Of a stretch of DNA of 64,000 nt, positions 27,279 to 36,722 are shown one piece after another. A model generated the notes under the pieces. It did not search any database, was not told where the DNA came from, and worked only from the letters and a program-made list of their open reading frames with translations. How positions within the stretch are numbered: position 1 is the first letter of the stretch; the number at the start of each line of letters is the position of its first letter. Position numbers and translations under genes: made by a program. Source of the stretch: AP-15 sp963735445 (GTDB lineage Bacteria; Pseudomonadota; Alphaproteobacteria; ATCC43930; CGMCC-115725); the NCBI GenBank assembly GCA_963735445.1, contig CAVTLC010000048.1:7328-71327 (forward strand), in the 5' to 3' direction.

Positions 27279-28468
27279 TTATTGAGCCGGAACCAGTTCG
27301 GGTGTCTGAGCCTTGGTGAACGCCGGCATCACCTCCTTGCCAAAGCGTTCGAGCTGCTCGAGGCAAGCGGATTTAGGGACACCCACGCTAAGGCTGACGG
27401 AGACGCGATCGAGTCCGGGGTAACGTTTTTCGAGGGCCTTGAGATGCTCGACTATCTGCTCGGGCGAACCACACAACACGCCACCATTTGCGATTGCATC
27501 CTCGATGCGCGGCAACTTCGCGCTCGGTGCACGTTTTGGGTCCCGCATGATCTCTATCTGCTCATCGGTTAAAGCGCGGACCAGCCGCAACTCGCCAAAC
27601 ATCTTCATGTTCTCTTCGTAGTACTTTCCTGCCTCACGGATTCCTTCTTCGCGACTATTCGCGATAAAGAAATGGAAACCGAAGCATAGGCGTTCGCCCA
27701 ATTCGAGGTGCTTGCCGACTCGTGCATGCGCTTCCTGCCATGCCAGCACGGTCTTGTGCATTGCTCCGCCTTCGGCTGAACCGCCCCCGATCAATCCCTT
27801 GATCCCATGCTTTGCCATGAAATCGAGCGCGCGCTCGCTACCACCCTGGATCGGCTGCCAGCATTCGACCGGCAACCGCAGCGGCCGCGGTACCAGGGTT
27901 AATTCTTCAAGTTCGTAGCCGCGATAAGGGACTTGTGGCGGCAACGTGTAATGCTTGCCCTTGTGCGAAAGGACTCGTTGTTGAACGCCTTAAAAATAAT
28001 GTCGACTTGTTCCTCAAACAGCTCGCGATTGGCCGCCTGATCAAGCAAGGGCGAACCAAAGGTCTCGACCTCGCGGGTATGGTAACCGCGTCCAACACCA
28101 AAGGTGATACGACCGCCGCTCAGAATGTCGGCTGTCGCGTAATCCTCCGCGAGCCGCAGCGGGTGCCACATCGGGGTGATGTTAAAGCCGCAGCCAAGCC
28201 TGAGGCGTTTGGTAAGGTGCGCGAGATGCAGAGCCGTCATCAGGACGTTCGGAATGCACTCATAGCCTTCGCGCTGGAAATGGTGCTCGGCCATCCAGAA
28301 CGTATCGTAGCCGAGCTGATCCATCAGTTTCGCCATTGCCTCTGCCTTGTCGAAGACGGTGGCGAGATGTTCGTTGGGAAAACGGCGGTCATTCACCGGG
28401 ATACCAGCGTAGCCGACGTTGTCCATATCGACATGGCCAGCAAACAGGCTGTCGAATTTGGTAATCAT
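27279..28468 (-). CDS. Luciferase-like flavin-dependent oxidoreductase (one frameshift)
   Basis: This is a bacterial-luciferase-family TIM-barrel enzyme using FMN or F420. The N-terminal part contains DTFWMAEHHFQ, RLGCGFNITPMWHPLRLAED and GGRITFGVGRGY. After a one-base shift at about 27970 the protein continues HKGKHYTLPPQVPYRG, then through GLIGGGSAEGG, GGVLCGSPEQIVEHL and the C-terminus. The joined length is about 396 residues, usual for LLM-class monooxygenases. The start ATG 28468 follows GGGGAGATC. Its stop abuts the convergent anmK stop. The substrate is unknown. Confidence 0.8.
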
Positions 28469-28663
28469 TTCAGATCTCCCCGGAGCGACCGCCGATTATG
28501 GGGCATGGATTGTACGCCATAGAGCGGTGCTGGCAATCAGCTATGCTCAAGTCGATCCATGCTCGTAACTTGCGGATGGCTCCGGCTCACCCGATAGTAA
28601 GTTGGGCCGAGGGGAGTTCGCAGTTCTTGCCGAAGACGGCAAACCATCCGCGGAGCCAGCTAA

Positions 28664-28984
28664 ATGAGATATTACCGGAGTTCGATCAATACGATTGCAA
28701 TTGCGAGCGTTTTTTTGGCCGGCATTACCGCGTCAGCCCAGCAATCGGGCGGAGGGCTTAGCGCCGAGCAGCGTGACATCGGCCGGGTGGAAACCCGGAT
28801 TCAGAAATATAATCAAGCGCTCGGGGTGGTGACGCGGCTCAATCGCCCTCTGGGTGCCGAGACCGAATGTAGCGGAATTTGTTATTTTCCGAGCAGCAGC
28901 CGGCCGGTGGCGTGGCATTGCGCGCCAAACGAAACCTGCGATCTGCATTGCGATGTCAATCCGCCGGTAGGCGGCTGTCACTGA
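28664..28984 (+). CDS. Small secreted cysteine-rich protein
   Basis: The 106-residue protein starts at ATG 28664 behind a weak GGAG. It has a signal peptide (SSINTIAIASVFLAGITASA, cleavage near AQQ). The mature part is short, with a helical stretch (AEQRDIGRVETRIQKYNQAL) followed by a C-terminal region holding six cysteines within about 40 residues (ECSGIC, HCAP, TCDLHC, GGCH), probably three disulfides in the periplasm. No family is recognised. A stem-loop terminator follows at 29007-29030. Confidence 0.55.
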   Translation: MRYYRSSINTIAIASVFLAGITASAQQSGGGLSAEQRDIGRVETRIQKYNQALGVVTRLNRPLGAETECSGICYFPSSSRPVAWHCAPNETCDLHCDVNPPVGGCH

Positions 28985-29006
28985 CGCGTATTCGCGCTTT
29001 AGTCGA

Positions 29007-29030
29007 GCCGAGGGCAAAAGCACCCTCGGC
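29007..29030. terminator. Bidirectional stem-loop terminator
   Basis: GCCGAGGG at 29007-29014 pairs perfectly with CCCTCGGC at 29023-29030 around an eight-base loop. Short A/T-rich flanks follow (ATTTAAG). It lies between two convergent genes, so it can end both transcripts. Confidence 0.6.
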
Positions 29031-29050
29031 CACCTAATTTAAGATACTTG

Positions 29051-29539
29051 TTATGGTCCGGGGGCGCATTGCAGGGTCATCGACGCAATCCCCGCAGCAA
29101 CGTTGAGACCTGTCGTGCCCTCGATGCTGACCGGCTGCAGCGAAATCGAGTTAGCATTGCCGCCAATTAGGACATTCGCCGCGGCCCCGACGCCAACGGT
29201 AGCTTGCGCGGTGGCCCCGCCATAATTGCCCGCGAGTGCACAAGGGGCAGGCGTTATTGTCGGAGCAAGAACCGACCATATCAGCACACCACCCTTAATG
29301 TACCCAATATCAACCCCGAAACGGTTGATCGTTCCGACATAATGCTCGAAATGACCGCCCGCTCCCGAGAAGGTGCAGTTCAGCGACCGCGACGAACCGA
29401 ACACAAAACCGAAGCCGCTGGAGACGTTGCAGGTGAGCACGCCGACCCTGGCACCTTGCGCGTAGGCCGGCGCCGCTAGAATGAAAGCGCCCAAGACAAG
29501 GGTGAGCGCGCTAATCGCAACCGATAGCCTTCTACACAT
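29051..29539 (-). CDS. DUF992 secreted protein
   Basis: The 162-residue protein has an N-terminal signal peptide (LTLVLGAFILAAPAYAQG). The DUF992 pattern follows: RVGVLTCNVSSGFGFVFGSS, LNCTF, and a Gly/Ala-rich strand section (GNYGGATAQATVGVGAAANV), ending in LQCAPGP. The family is common in alphaproteobacteria and is exported, probably to the periplasm or outer membrane; its role is not known. Three cysteines in the mature part are conserved features of the family. It is transcribed toward the terminator at 29007-29030. Confidence 0.85.
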   Translation of the reverse strand: MCRRLSVAISALTLVLGAFILAAPAYAQGARVGVLTCNVSSGFGFVFGSSRSLNCTFSGAGGHFEHYVGTINRFGVDIGYIKGGVLIWSVLAPTITPAPCALAGNYGGATAQATVGVGAAANVLIGGNANSISLQPVSIEGTTGLNVAAGIASMTLQCAPGP

Positions 29540-29968
29540 CCGATATACCTCCTCGCAAACGAACCTGACCTAAGGCACCAGCGGCAAACACGCCGAGGTA
29601 TAGGTTCGTTCCTGCTCGCTTGCGTTTTGGTTTTGTTCGGCTCGATAGGATTGTTAGGTGGATACGATCCGCGACGTACCTTCCACCGGACTATTTGGCC
29701 GTGGAAACATCGAGCCAACCGCCGATGTTTGGCTGGCATCGGAGAATAGGTACACCCAAACGCTGGCGAAAAGGCACGGCGATATAGGAAGCGAGGCCCC
29801 GCGAGCGCGGCGCAAGGCCCATTCAGGAGCCCAAAATTCTAGCGAGTGCGGGCACATTTTGATCGGATGCATGGCCCAAATTAAGCACTCGCGTCCGCGG
29901 CGATTTTTTGGAACAATCAAGTTCCGCGGTCGCGACCGGGCCGCGAACCAACTCGACAGGAAACCGAC
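29540..29968. other. Long leader before the cold-shock gene
   Basis: About 430 bases separate DUF992 and the cold-shock protein. Cold-shock genes often have long structured leaders that control translation at low temperature, and this stretch would fit, but I see no defined cold box. A forward frame at 29658-29972 encodes 104 residues without a recognisable family and I do not call it. Confidence 0.35.
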
Positions 29969-30592
29969 TTGATCAGAGACAGGAATTTTCGTCAGCCGCG
30001 CCGCCGCGACTTTGACGATGATAGTTACGATCCGCATATGCGGGAATTCGGCGGGGCACCGCGTTTCACTCCGCCGCGGTTCGAAGTACCCTCAGGACCG
30101 GCGGTTCGCGCCGTCGTGAAATGGTTCAAGCCCGAAAGGGGATTCGGGTTTGTCGAACTATCCGACGGCTCAGGCGACGCTTTTCTCCATGCCAGCGTTT
30201 TGGAGCGGAACGGCATTCCCGCCGTGCAGCCTGGGGAGACCCTTGAAATCCGGGTAGCGCCCGGCCAAAAGGGCCCACAGGTAACCGAAATCATCAGCGT
30301 CGACAGCAGCACGGCAGCACCGCCAACGGCGCGGCGGTCACCTTATCCGGGTGGCACGGCGCGGCCGACCTACGAAGGGGCCTCCGTCGAAGAGACTGGC
30401 ACGGTAAAGTGGTTCAACGCCCAGAAGGGTTTTGGCTTCATCGTCCGTGAGGGTGGCGGCAAAGACGCCTTTGTCCATGCTTCAGTGCTCGAACGCTCGG
30501 GTATCGACACCTTGAACGAAGGACAACGTGTCCTGATCGACATCGCCGAAGGCCGCAAGGGTCCGGAAGCCGTCCGGGTACGCCTCGCCTAA
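29969..30592 (+). CDS. Double cold-shock-domain protein
   Basis: The 207-residue protein carries two cold-shock domains. The first is at about residues 47-112 (VVKWFKPERGFGFVEL ... AFLHASVLE). The second is at about 142-206 (GTVKWFNAQKGFGFIV ... AFVHASVLE). Both have the RNP1 (GFGF) and RNP2 (FLHAS/FVHAS) aromatic patches that bind single-stranded nucleic acid. A basic, acidic and Arg-rich head (QPRRRDFDDDSYD) and a proline-rich linker complete it. I take TTG 29969 because AGGAAA lies five bases upstream. Two-domain forms are typical of alphaproteobacteria. It probably acts as an RNA chaperone. Confidence 0.93.
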   Translation: MIRDRNFRQPRRRDFDDDSYDPHMREFGGAPRFTPPRFEVPSGPAVRAVVKWFKPERGFGFVELSDGSGDAFLHASVLERNGIPAVQPGETLEIRVAPGQKGPQVTEIISVDSSTAAPPTARRSPYPGGTARPTYEGASVEETGTVKWFNAQKGFGFIVREGGGKDAFVHASVLERSGIDTLNEGQRVLIDIAEGRKGPEAVRVRLA

Positions 30593-30629
30593 CACACGAC
30601 TAAGCGCCGCCGGCGCCGACGGGGGGAAG

Positions 30630-31481
30630 ATGGATTTCGGCGCTGCGATGTTCTTTACCGATTATTCGATGAGTCCGGCCGATCTCGGTCGGGCGCTGGA
30701 GGATCGTGGGTTCGAATCCATCTGGGCGCCCGAGCATTCGCACATCCCGAGTTCCCGCGCGACGCCATTTCCGCAAGGGGGCGAACTGCCTCAGAAATAT
30801 TACGACGCGATGGATCCCTTCGTAACCCTGACCGCGGCGGCCATGGTCACGAAAAAATTGCGGATCGGCACCGGTGTCTGTCTTGTGACGCAACGCGATC
30901 CGATCCAGACAGCCAAGCTGGTCGCGTCAATCGATCAAGTCTCGAGCGGACGGTTTCTATTCGGGGTCGGGGGAGGGTGGAACGCTGAGGAGATGGCCGA
31001 TCACGGCACTGCGTTTCAAACCCGTTTCAAGCTGATGCGCGAGCGGGTCGAAGCAATGAAGGCCATCTGGACCGAAGACGAGCCCGAGTACCACGGCGAA
31101 CTGGTCGCTTTTCCAAAGATGAAAAGTTGGCCGAAGCCGGTGCAAAAACCGCACCCGCCGGTGATTGTCGGCGGCGCTTTCCCGCATGCGGCGCGGCGCG
31201 CAATTCGCTATGGCGACGGCTGGGTTCCACATGCCGGCCGACCGCAATATTCGGATGTGACCGATTTTCTACCAAAGTTCCGCGAGATGATGACCGAAGC
31301 AGGCCGCAGTCTTGCCGAGGTCCCGATTACAGTATTCGGCGTCCCCGAAAGTCTCGACCGGCTGAAGCATTACCGTGACCGTGGCGTGGCGCGCGTTGTG
31401 GTTAGCTTGCCTTCGGCGTTAGCCGAGGAGATTCTGCCCGCACTCGACCGATGGGCTGAACTGATCCGGCAAGCCACCTGA
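30630..31481 (+). CDS. F420/FMN-dependent luciferase-like oxidoreductase
   Basis: The 283-residue protein is an LLM-class enzyme of the TIGR03619 type. Family signatures include WAPEHSHIPSSR near residue 32, RIGTGVCLVTQRDPIQTAK, GRFLFGVGGGWNAEEM and HPPVIVGGAFPHAARRA. ATG 30630 follows GGGGGAAG closely. The fold is a TIM barrel binding a deazaflavin or flavin cofactor, used for hydride transfer or oxygenation of small organic substrates. It is 37 bases downstream of the cold-shock gene but in a different functional context. The substrate cannot be read from the sequence. Confidence 0.85.
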   Translation: MDFGAAMFFTDYSMSPADLGRALEDRGFESIWAPEHSHIPSSRATPFPQGGELPQKYYDAMDPFVTLTAAAMVTKKLRIGTGVCLVTQRDPIQTAKLVASIDQVSSGRFLFGVGGGWNAEEMADHGTAFQTRFKLMRERVEAMKAIWTEDEPEYHGELVAFPKMKSWPKPVQKPHPPVIVGGAFPHAARRAIRYGDGWVPHAGRPQYSDVTDFLPKFREMMTEAGRSLAEVPITVFGVPESLDRLKHYRDRGVARVVVSLPSALAEEILPALDRWAELIRQAT

Positions 31482-31589
31482 GCGCGATCGTCTCAAGGAC
31501 CAACCGTGTCGCTTGGCCGAGCCGGCGAAAATGGCAATTCGACCCAGCGCCGAGGACAAGCTTACCCCTTCTCGGAACCCGCCGTATCC

Positions 31590-31982
31590 TTAAGCGACGT
31601 TGCGATCGAGCAGTTCGATATGGATGTTTTGCGGCCCGCGCAAAAAGGCAATTCGTACGCCGGGCCGGATGGTTTTCGGCTCGACCGTGAACTCGACGCC
31701 CTTTTGTTTCAGTTCGGCGACGACCGCGTCAATGCCCTCGACTCGAAGCCCGATGTGCTCGAGGCCGAGATAGGGGGGCTCCGGCGGGTCGCCGACCACC
31801 TGCTCTTGCGAGACTTGCGCGATAAATACCGCGATGCCGCCGAGATTGAGGTCGATCCGCGGCCTTCCATCGGACTGGATCGAGCGGATCACCTCGGCGC
31901 CGAACATTCGCTCGTACCATTGGGCGGTTTCTTCGGCGTTGGGACTGCGCAGGTGAATATGATCATAAGCGAACTTGGCCAC
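31590..31982 (-). CDS. VOC-fold dioxygenase/glyoxalase-like protein
   Basis: The 130-residue protein follows the vicinal-oxygen-chelate pattern with two beta-alpha-beta-beta-beta units. It begins AYDHIHLRSPNAEETAQWY (first metal histidine in DHIHL), has YLGLEHIGLRVEG in the middle (second histidine) and ends GPQNIHIELLD (the glutamate of IELLD completes the usual H/E site). The start GTG 31982 is preceded by GGAGAAC. Such proteins are metal-dependent lyases or dioxygenases for small molecules. It is divergent from the MFS transporter gene. Confidence 0.8.
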   Translation of the reverse strand: MAKFAYDHIHLRSPNAEETAQWYERMFGAEVIRSIQSDGRPRIDLNLGGIAVFIAQVSQEQVVGDPPEPPYLGLEHIGLRVEGIDAVVAELKQKGVEFTVEPKTIRPGVRIAFLRGPQNIHIELLDRNVA

Positions 31983-32188
31983 TGCATGTTCTCCCGGCTG
32001 GGCGGTCTCCGAACCAACTCTAAGCGCCCGACGCTACCCTCGCCAGCGTGATCATTCTTTGGCCCATAATTGCCGGCGCACTCTGCACGTCGCTGCCGAT
32101 CGGCCTGCGAGCCCGAATTGCACGGCCAGTCGAGTTCGTAATAGTACTGCACGAACGCATGCGCAAACGCCCACAGAAACGTGGCGAT

Positions 32189-33460
32189 ATGACGGACTCA
32201 CGAGCGCTCGGAACACCGGCCCAGGCCTCCGGCCGCCGCTTTCCGGACAGCGTGGAGACACGTGGTTCATGGATCGCTGCGACCTTGGCAATCGCTATCT
32301 TGTCGATTTCTTACGGGGCGCCGCTGATCGTCGTGATCGGGTTGAAACCGATTGCGGCGGCACTCGATGCCGATCGCTCGGTCGTGGCGCTCGCCGCTGC
32401 CTTGGTCTGGGTCGGGACCGGGACCGGCGGCATCCTGATGGGGTGGGTTGCGGACCGCGTCGGGGTGCGGCGAACGGTGATTTTCGGCGCGGTTATGACA
32501 GCAATCGGCCTCGCCGTTTCGGCCACTGGCCGGGTCTCCACGCTTTATCTCGGACACGCGCTGCTGATCGGATTTCTCGGCGGCGGTGCGCTGTACCCGC
32601 CGCTGCTGATCTATATCAGCCGCTGGTTCGACCGACGCCGCGGCACAGCGCTCGCCCTGATTTCGTCGGGACAATACATCGCCGGCGTCATCTGGCCTTC
32701 GGTATTCGAGCGCGCGTTGATCTGGTTTGGCTGGCGTGGGTTGATGCTCGGGTTCAGCCTTATCGTCCTGTTGATTGTGCCGTTGGCCGCCTGGTTGCGA
32801 CCGGCCCCACAGCCCGGTCGCGCTTCAGGCCTCGCCGGCATCGGTTTTCTTGGGACAAAAGCGCTGGGCCTCAGCGCTAACACCGTGCAGCTGCTGCTGT
32901 GTGCGGCGTCATTTCTGTGCTGTGTGCCGATGGCGATGCCGTCGAGCCACCTCGTCGCCTTTTGCAGCGATCTCGGCATCGCCCCTGCCCAAGGCGCGGC
33001 GATGCTCTCGGTATTGCTCGGCTGCGCTTTTGTCAGCCGCCAGTTTTGGGGATGGGCCGCCGACCGGATTGGTGGGCTGGGCACGGTCTTCGCCGGCTCA
33101 GCCTGTCAGGCGTTGGCGATCGCCGCCTTCGCGGTAACGCGCAACGAGGCCGGGCTGTTCGCGATTTCTGCCGCTTACGGGCTCGGCTTTAGTGGAATAA
33201 TCCCGGCCTATGTCGTCGCCATCCGGGAACTTTTCCCGTCAATGGACGCGTCATGGCGGGTGCCGACACTGTTGTTTTCGGGCATGTCGGGAATGGCGTT
33301 CGGCAGCTGGTTTGCCGGCGCGCTGTACGATTATTTCGGTTTTTACGCGCCGGCCTTTGCCGCCGGCGCGCTATTCAACCTTGGTAATCTGATCGTGGTG
33401 GGCTTTCTCGTCCTTCGCCAAATGCAGGGCAGCCGCCTTGCCGGCGCGCCGGCTGCGTGA
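32189..33460 (+). CDS. MFS transporter (OFA/monocarboxylate type)
   Basis: I start at ATG 32189; an upstream in-frame ATG at 32048 would add 47 residues without membrane character. The resulting 423-residue protein has twelve predicted helices. The first holds AATLAIAILSISYGAPLIVV, and the loop between helices 2 and 3 (GWVADRVGVRR) is the MFS signature. A repeat of it (GWAADRIGGLG) opens the second half. Overall similarity is to monocarboxylate or oxalate/formate-type permeases. Nothing in the sequence fixes the substrate; its catabolic neighbours suggest an organic acid. Confidence 0.82.
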   Translation: MTDSRALGTPAQASGRRFPDSVETRGSWIAATLAIAILSISYGAPLIVVIGLKPIAAALDADRSVVALAAALVWVGTGTGGILMGWVADRVGVRRTVIFGAVMTAIGLAVSATGRVSTLYLGHALLIGFLGGGALYPPLLIYISRWFDRRRGTALALISSGQYIAGVIWPSVFERALIWFGWRGLMLGFSLIVLLIVPLAAWLRPAPQPGRASGLAGIGFLGTKALGLSANTVQLLLCAASFLCCVPMAMPSSHLVAFCSDLGIAPAQGAAMLSVLLGCAFVSRQFWGWAADRIGGLGTVFAGSACQALAIAAFAVTRNEAGLFAISAAYGLGFSGIIPAYVVAIRELFPSMDASWRVPTLLFSGMSGMAFGSWFAGALYDYFGFYAPAFAAGALFNLGNLIVVGFLVLRQMQGSRLAGAPAA

Positions 33461-33494
33461 ATCGCGGATTCAGCTTGCGATAGGCATGGTTTGT

Positions 33495-34455
33495 CTAGGC
33501 CGGCACCTTTTCGAGCTTGTGCAGGACGCGGATGCGCTTTGGCGGTGGACCTTTTGAAAACCGTCCCCAGCTGCGGCCGGACAGCTCGCCAACAAAGATG
33601 TTGCCGTGCTGGTCGACCGCGATGCCATGCGGTGAGGTGAAGTGACCGGGCTCCAGTCCGGCATGCATCTTGCCGAGCCGCGCCAGAACCTCACCCTTAT
33701 GCGTGTGGATGCTGACCCGCGGGCCGATATTCGGCCAGTCTCGGTTGATTTCGCCGGAAGGGCCACCCTCACCGATATAGAAGAGAGGGTTCGGCCCTAA
33801 TGCCATGCACATCCCGTTCGGGCCGGTGGAGATTGTTCCACTGGGTCTCGAACTTGCCGTTACTGTCAAAGATCTGAACCCGGTGATTTTCGCGATCGGC
33901 GACATAGACCCAGCCGTCGGGATCGCAACAAATATTGTGTGGCACATTGAACTGGCCGGGATCGGTGCCGGGCTCACCCCATGACATTAGCAACTTCCCG
34001 TCTGCGGTAAATTTATGGATACGGGCATTGCCGTAGCCGTCCGAGACGTAGAGGTCGCCGCGTGGCGACAATGCGGTATGGGTGCAGCGGTGAAACGGTT
34101 CGCCGCTCATATAGGGTTTGGGTTCACCTGGAACGCCGAGCGTCATCAGCACCTTGCCGTCGAGCGTGCAATGCCGCACCGTGTGGTCGCCGTCGTCGGT
34201 CAGCCAGATCGTATCGTCTGGACCCATATGAACACCGTGCGGTCGGGTGAATACGCCCTCGCCCCACGTGCGCAACAGGTTGCCCTCTGCATCGAACACC
34301 GCGATCGGGTGTTCACCACGGTTGAACGCGTATACCCGGTCCTGGCGGTCGACCCCGACCGCCGCGACATCGCCCAACACGATCTCATCCGGCAATTTTG
34401 CCCAAGTATCGCGCACGGCAAACGTGTACTTGCCGCCTCCGAGCTCTACCGTCAT
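33495..34455 (-). CDS. NHL-repeat beta-propeller protein (one frameshift)
   Basis: The protein is about 320 residues with repeated NHL blades: RVYAFNRGEHPIAVFDAEGN, PHGVHMGPDDTIWLTDDGDH, LYVSDGYGNARIHKFTADG, PHNICCDPDGWVYVADRENH, and, after a frame change near 33818, HGIAVDQHGNIFVGELSG. These six-bladed propellers resemble the peptidyl-alpha-hydroxyglycine lyase family and SMP-30-like hydrolases. No signal peptide is seen, so it is probably cytoplasmic. It lies divergent from the amidohydrolase, with 205 bases between them, and may act in the same degradation route. Confidence 0.78.
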
Positions 34456-34660
34456 GCGTCCTCTCCCGGTATGTCTCTGCTGAGGGGATCATAGGACGGC
34501 TCCGCTGCTGCGAGCGAGCGAAGATTGGTCATGCACTTTGCACAACCCAGATAAGAGGTAAATTCGTGCTTATCTATAGCGGAGATCGCGTGCCGAACGT
34601 ACGATGCGAGCCCTCAGACGTCTCGTCCGAACTCCAGCGGAGGAGCAAGAGGAGCCCGAC

Positions 34661-35812
34661 ATGCCAGAAAAGCTGATATCCGGCGATAACCACATCGACC
34701 TGACCTACCTGCCGCCCGATCTGTGGTCGTCGGAGGCGCCGCAGAAATGGAAGCAGCTGGCGCCGCGCGTCGTGGAAAAGGACGATGGGCTGCACTGGTT
34801 TGTCGACGACCAGGACAGGGGCATGTGGAACGGCGTCGGCCCGGGATTCCTGCCTTACCAAAAGGGTATGTTCAACCATATCGACGAGATGAAGGATCTT
34901 GGCTTCGAATGGAGCTCAAGGCCGGGCGCAAAGCCGCGACCGACCACGCCGGAATTGCGCCTCTCCGATCTCGACCGCGACGGCCAGGACGCCGAAATCA
35001 TCTATGGCTGCCTGATGGTCAACGATCTGATCGACGATGCATCGCTGCGCGCCTGGACCGACAAGACCTATAATGACTGGGTGGCCGATTTCGCCAAGCG
35101 CTCCGACCCGAACCGGGTTTATCCGCTGGCGATCATCCCCAACACCGACCCGGCCGAAGCCGCAGCCGAGGTGCGGCGCTGCGCCAAGATGGGATTGCGG
35201 GGCGGCGATCTCGCCTTTAAGCGGATGACCCCGCCCCTCTATACCGATTTATGGTTTCCGCTGTGGGAAGCCGCGGCCGAATGTCGTTTCCCGATCTCGT
35301 TCCATTCGACCGGGTTCAAGGCATTGCGGGCCCCCGACAGTCCCGAGCAGGAGCAAAAATATTTCACCCAGTGGCGGTTGGTGCGCTCGGCGTTATTCCA
35401 GCTCGACACGATGGAAGTGCTGGTGTCGTTGCTGGCATCGGGCGCGTGCGAAAAATATCCCGACTTCAACTTTGTGCTCGGTGAATCCGGAGTGACCTGG
35501 CTGCCCTATGTGTTCGACCGGCTCGACACCGAATACGCCGACCGCGCCAAAAGCCTTAATTTCAAGTTAAAGCCGAGCGATTACTTCCGTCGTCAGGGCT
35601 ACGTCACTTATCAGCAGGATCAATTTCTCGAACCGATCATCCCACTAATCGGCGAGGACAATATCATTTGGGGTGCTGATTATCCGCACCCCGACTGCAT
35701 CTGGCCCGGGTCGCGTGCGACCCTCGACAAGAATATGGTGAATATCTCGCCCGACGTGCGGCGCAAGATCACCTCAGAGAATGTGACCCGCCTCTACCAA
35801 CTGCACCAGTAA
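34661..35812 (+). CDS. Amidohydrolase 2 family metal-dependent hydrolase
   Basis: The 383-residue protein begins at ATG 34661 behind GAGGAG. It has the TIM-barrel amidohydrolase-2 pattern: ISGDNHIDL at the first metal site, FPISFHSTGFKAL with a metal histidine, FVLGESGVTWLPYVFDRLD, and the last active-site region IIWGADYPHPDC, whose aspartate is the usual catalytic residue. Members decarboxylate or hydrolyse aromatic and cyclic acids. The adjacent divergent NHL protein and nearby flavin oxidoreductases suggest a degradation pathway for an aromatic or heterocyclic compound. A strong terminator follows. Confidence 0.85.
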   Translation: MPEKLISGDNHIDLTYLPPDLWSSEAPQKWKQLAPRVVEKDDGLHWFVDDQDRGMWNGVGPGFLPYQKGMFNHIDEMKDLGFEWSSRPGAKPRPTTPELRLSDLDRDGQDAEIIYGCLMVNDLIDDASLRAWTDKTYNDWVADFAKRSDPNRVYPLAIIPNTDPAEAAAEVRRCAKMGLRGGDLAFKRMTPPLYTDLWFPLWEAAAECRFPISFHSTGFKALRAPDSPEQEQKYFTQWRLVRSALFQLDTMEVLVSLLASGACEKYPDFNFVLGESGVTWLPYVFDRLDTEYADRAKSLNFKLKPSDYFRRQGYVTYQQDQFLEPIIPLIGEDNIIWGADYPHPDCIWPGSRATLDKNMVNISPDVRRKITSENVTRLYQLHQ

Positions 35813-35827
35813 TCGGTAAGGCCCTAG

Positions 35828-35857
35828 AGAAGGCCGCGCGTAGCGTCGGCCTTCTTC
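35828..35857. terminator. Intrinsic terminator after the amidohydrolase gene
   Basis: AGAAGGCCG at 35828-35836 pairs perfectly with CGGCCTTCT at 35847-35855 around a ten-base loop, followed by TC on the forward strand. The nine-base GC-rich stem lies between convergent genes. Confidence 0.7.
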
Positions 35858-35923
35858 CACATCCAGCTGGCTCACGAGAGCCTCCAATTTGCGCGCTATA
35901 CGCGACTGATCTGGAGGACGCGG

Positions 35924-36202
35924 CTACGCTTCGGTTGCGGTGGTTGGGTCGATCATGCGGCGGACTTCGGTGATCTTGTTGGCTGGGAAACCGCTGCGGC
36001 GGGAATGTTCGCGGATGATTTCCTCGTTCTGTGCAAGATATACGCAGAAAGTCTTGTCGCCGGCGACGTAGCTTTCGACCCATTGGATATCCGGGCCAAG
36101 CTCCTTCAATACCGAATTCGATTTTTGCGCCGCTTCCTTAAGCGCTTGCCGTTCGGCGCTGCCGATCGCCGGCAATTCACGCTCGATGATGTATTTGCGC
36201 AT
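35924..36202 (-). CDS. DUF4242 (SCO4226-type, possible nickel-binding) protein
   Basis: The 92-residue protein starts at ATG 36202, eight bases after GGGAGG. A longer frame to 36301 has no site. The sequence is a small ferredoxin-like fold of the DUF4242 family: MRKYIIERELPAIGSAERQA, IQWVESYVAGDKTFCVYLAQ, EIIREHSRRSGFPANKITEV. One member, SCO4226 of Streptomyces, binds nickel; that role is established for it but not for this relative. The histidine in REHSRRSGF is the plausible ligand. It is convergent to the amidohydrolase gene. Confidence 0.75.
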   Translation of the reverse strand: MRKYIIERELPAIGSAERQALKEAAQKSNSVLKELGPDIQWVESYVAGDKTFCVYLAQNEEIIREHSRRSGFPANKITEVRRMIDPTTATEA

Positions 36203-36408
36203 TGTTGACCTCCCATTGTGAACTGGGGCGATCGTCGCAGATCGGGCAGCGCGCGTAAAGTGAACCAGATCACACCCTCTGCACCACTGCAGCGGCCCCA
36301 AGGGCCGTCGATCATCAAAGATCCAACGGTTTTCATATTCAGCGCGCTAACCCGATAGTGGCTGGGTCATCAGGGGCAGCTAAAAACCGAAAACGAGAAG
36401 GCAGGGAA

Positions 36409-36560
36409 ATACGGCTTACCGGCCGGGTTGCAGTCATCACGGCGGCGGCAAGTGCGTCGGAGAGGCCACTGCCGACCTCATGACCCGCGAAGCGGCGGTC
36501 GTGAATGCAATCAACAGCGATCAGGGCCGCCTCGACGAGGCGGTCCTCAAATTACGCGCA
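36409..36560 (+). pseudogene. Remnant of a short-chain dehydrogenase N-terminus
   Basis: The bases from 36409 read RLTGRVAVIT and, allowing base losses, the rest of an SDR cofactor loop followed by DLMTREAAVV and INSDQGRLDEA. This is the first 45 residues of a classical SDR (usual GGGSGIGEATA in the loop). The rest of the enzyme is missing and no clean frame exists. The remainder of 36203-36722 has no gene that I can support. Confidence 0.4.
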
Positions 36561-36722
36561 ACCGGCGCCCCACGCCAATGCAAAGCGCGAATGTGCTGGG
36601 CCCGGCCCAGGTCGACGCGGCCGTTGCTCGCATTCGTATGGAGGCCGGTCGGTCTTTGGCTGGTCAGTTCCCAATCCGCCAGGCCGACCTTGCGGGCGAT
36701 ATCAATCGGCGAGTGGCGACGG

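Noticed and set aside
29658..29972. 104-codon forward frame before the cold-shock gene
   Set aside because: It has no binding site or family match and lies in what is more simply the leader of the cold-shock gene.
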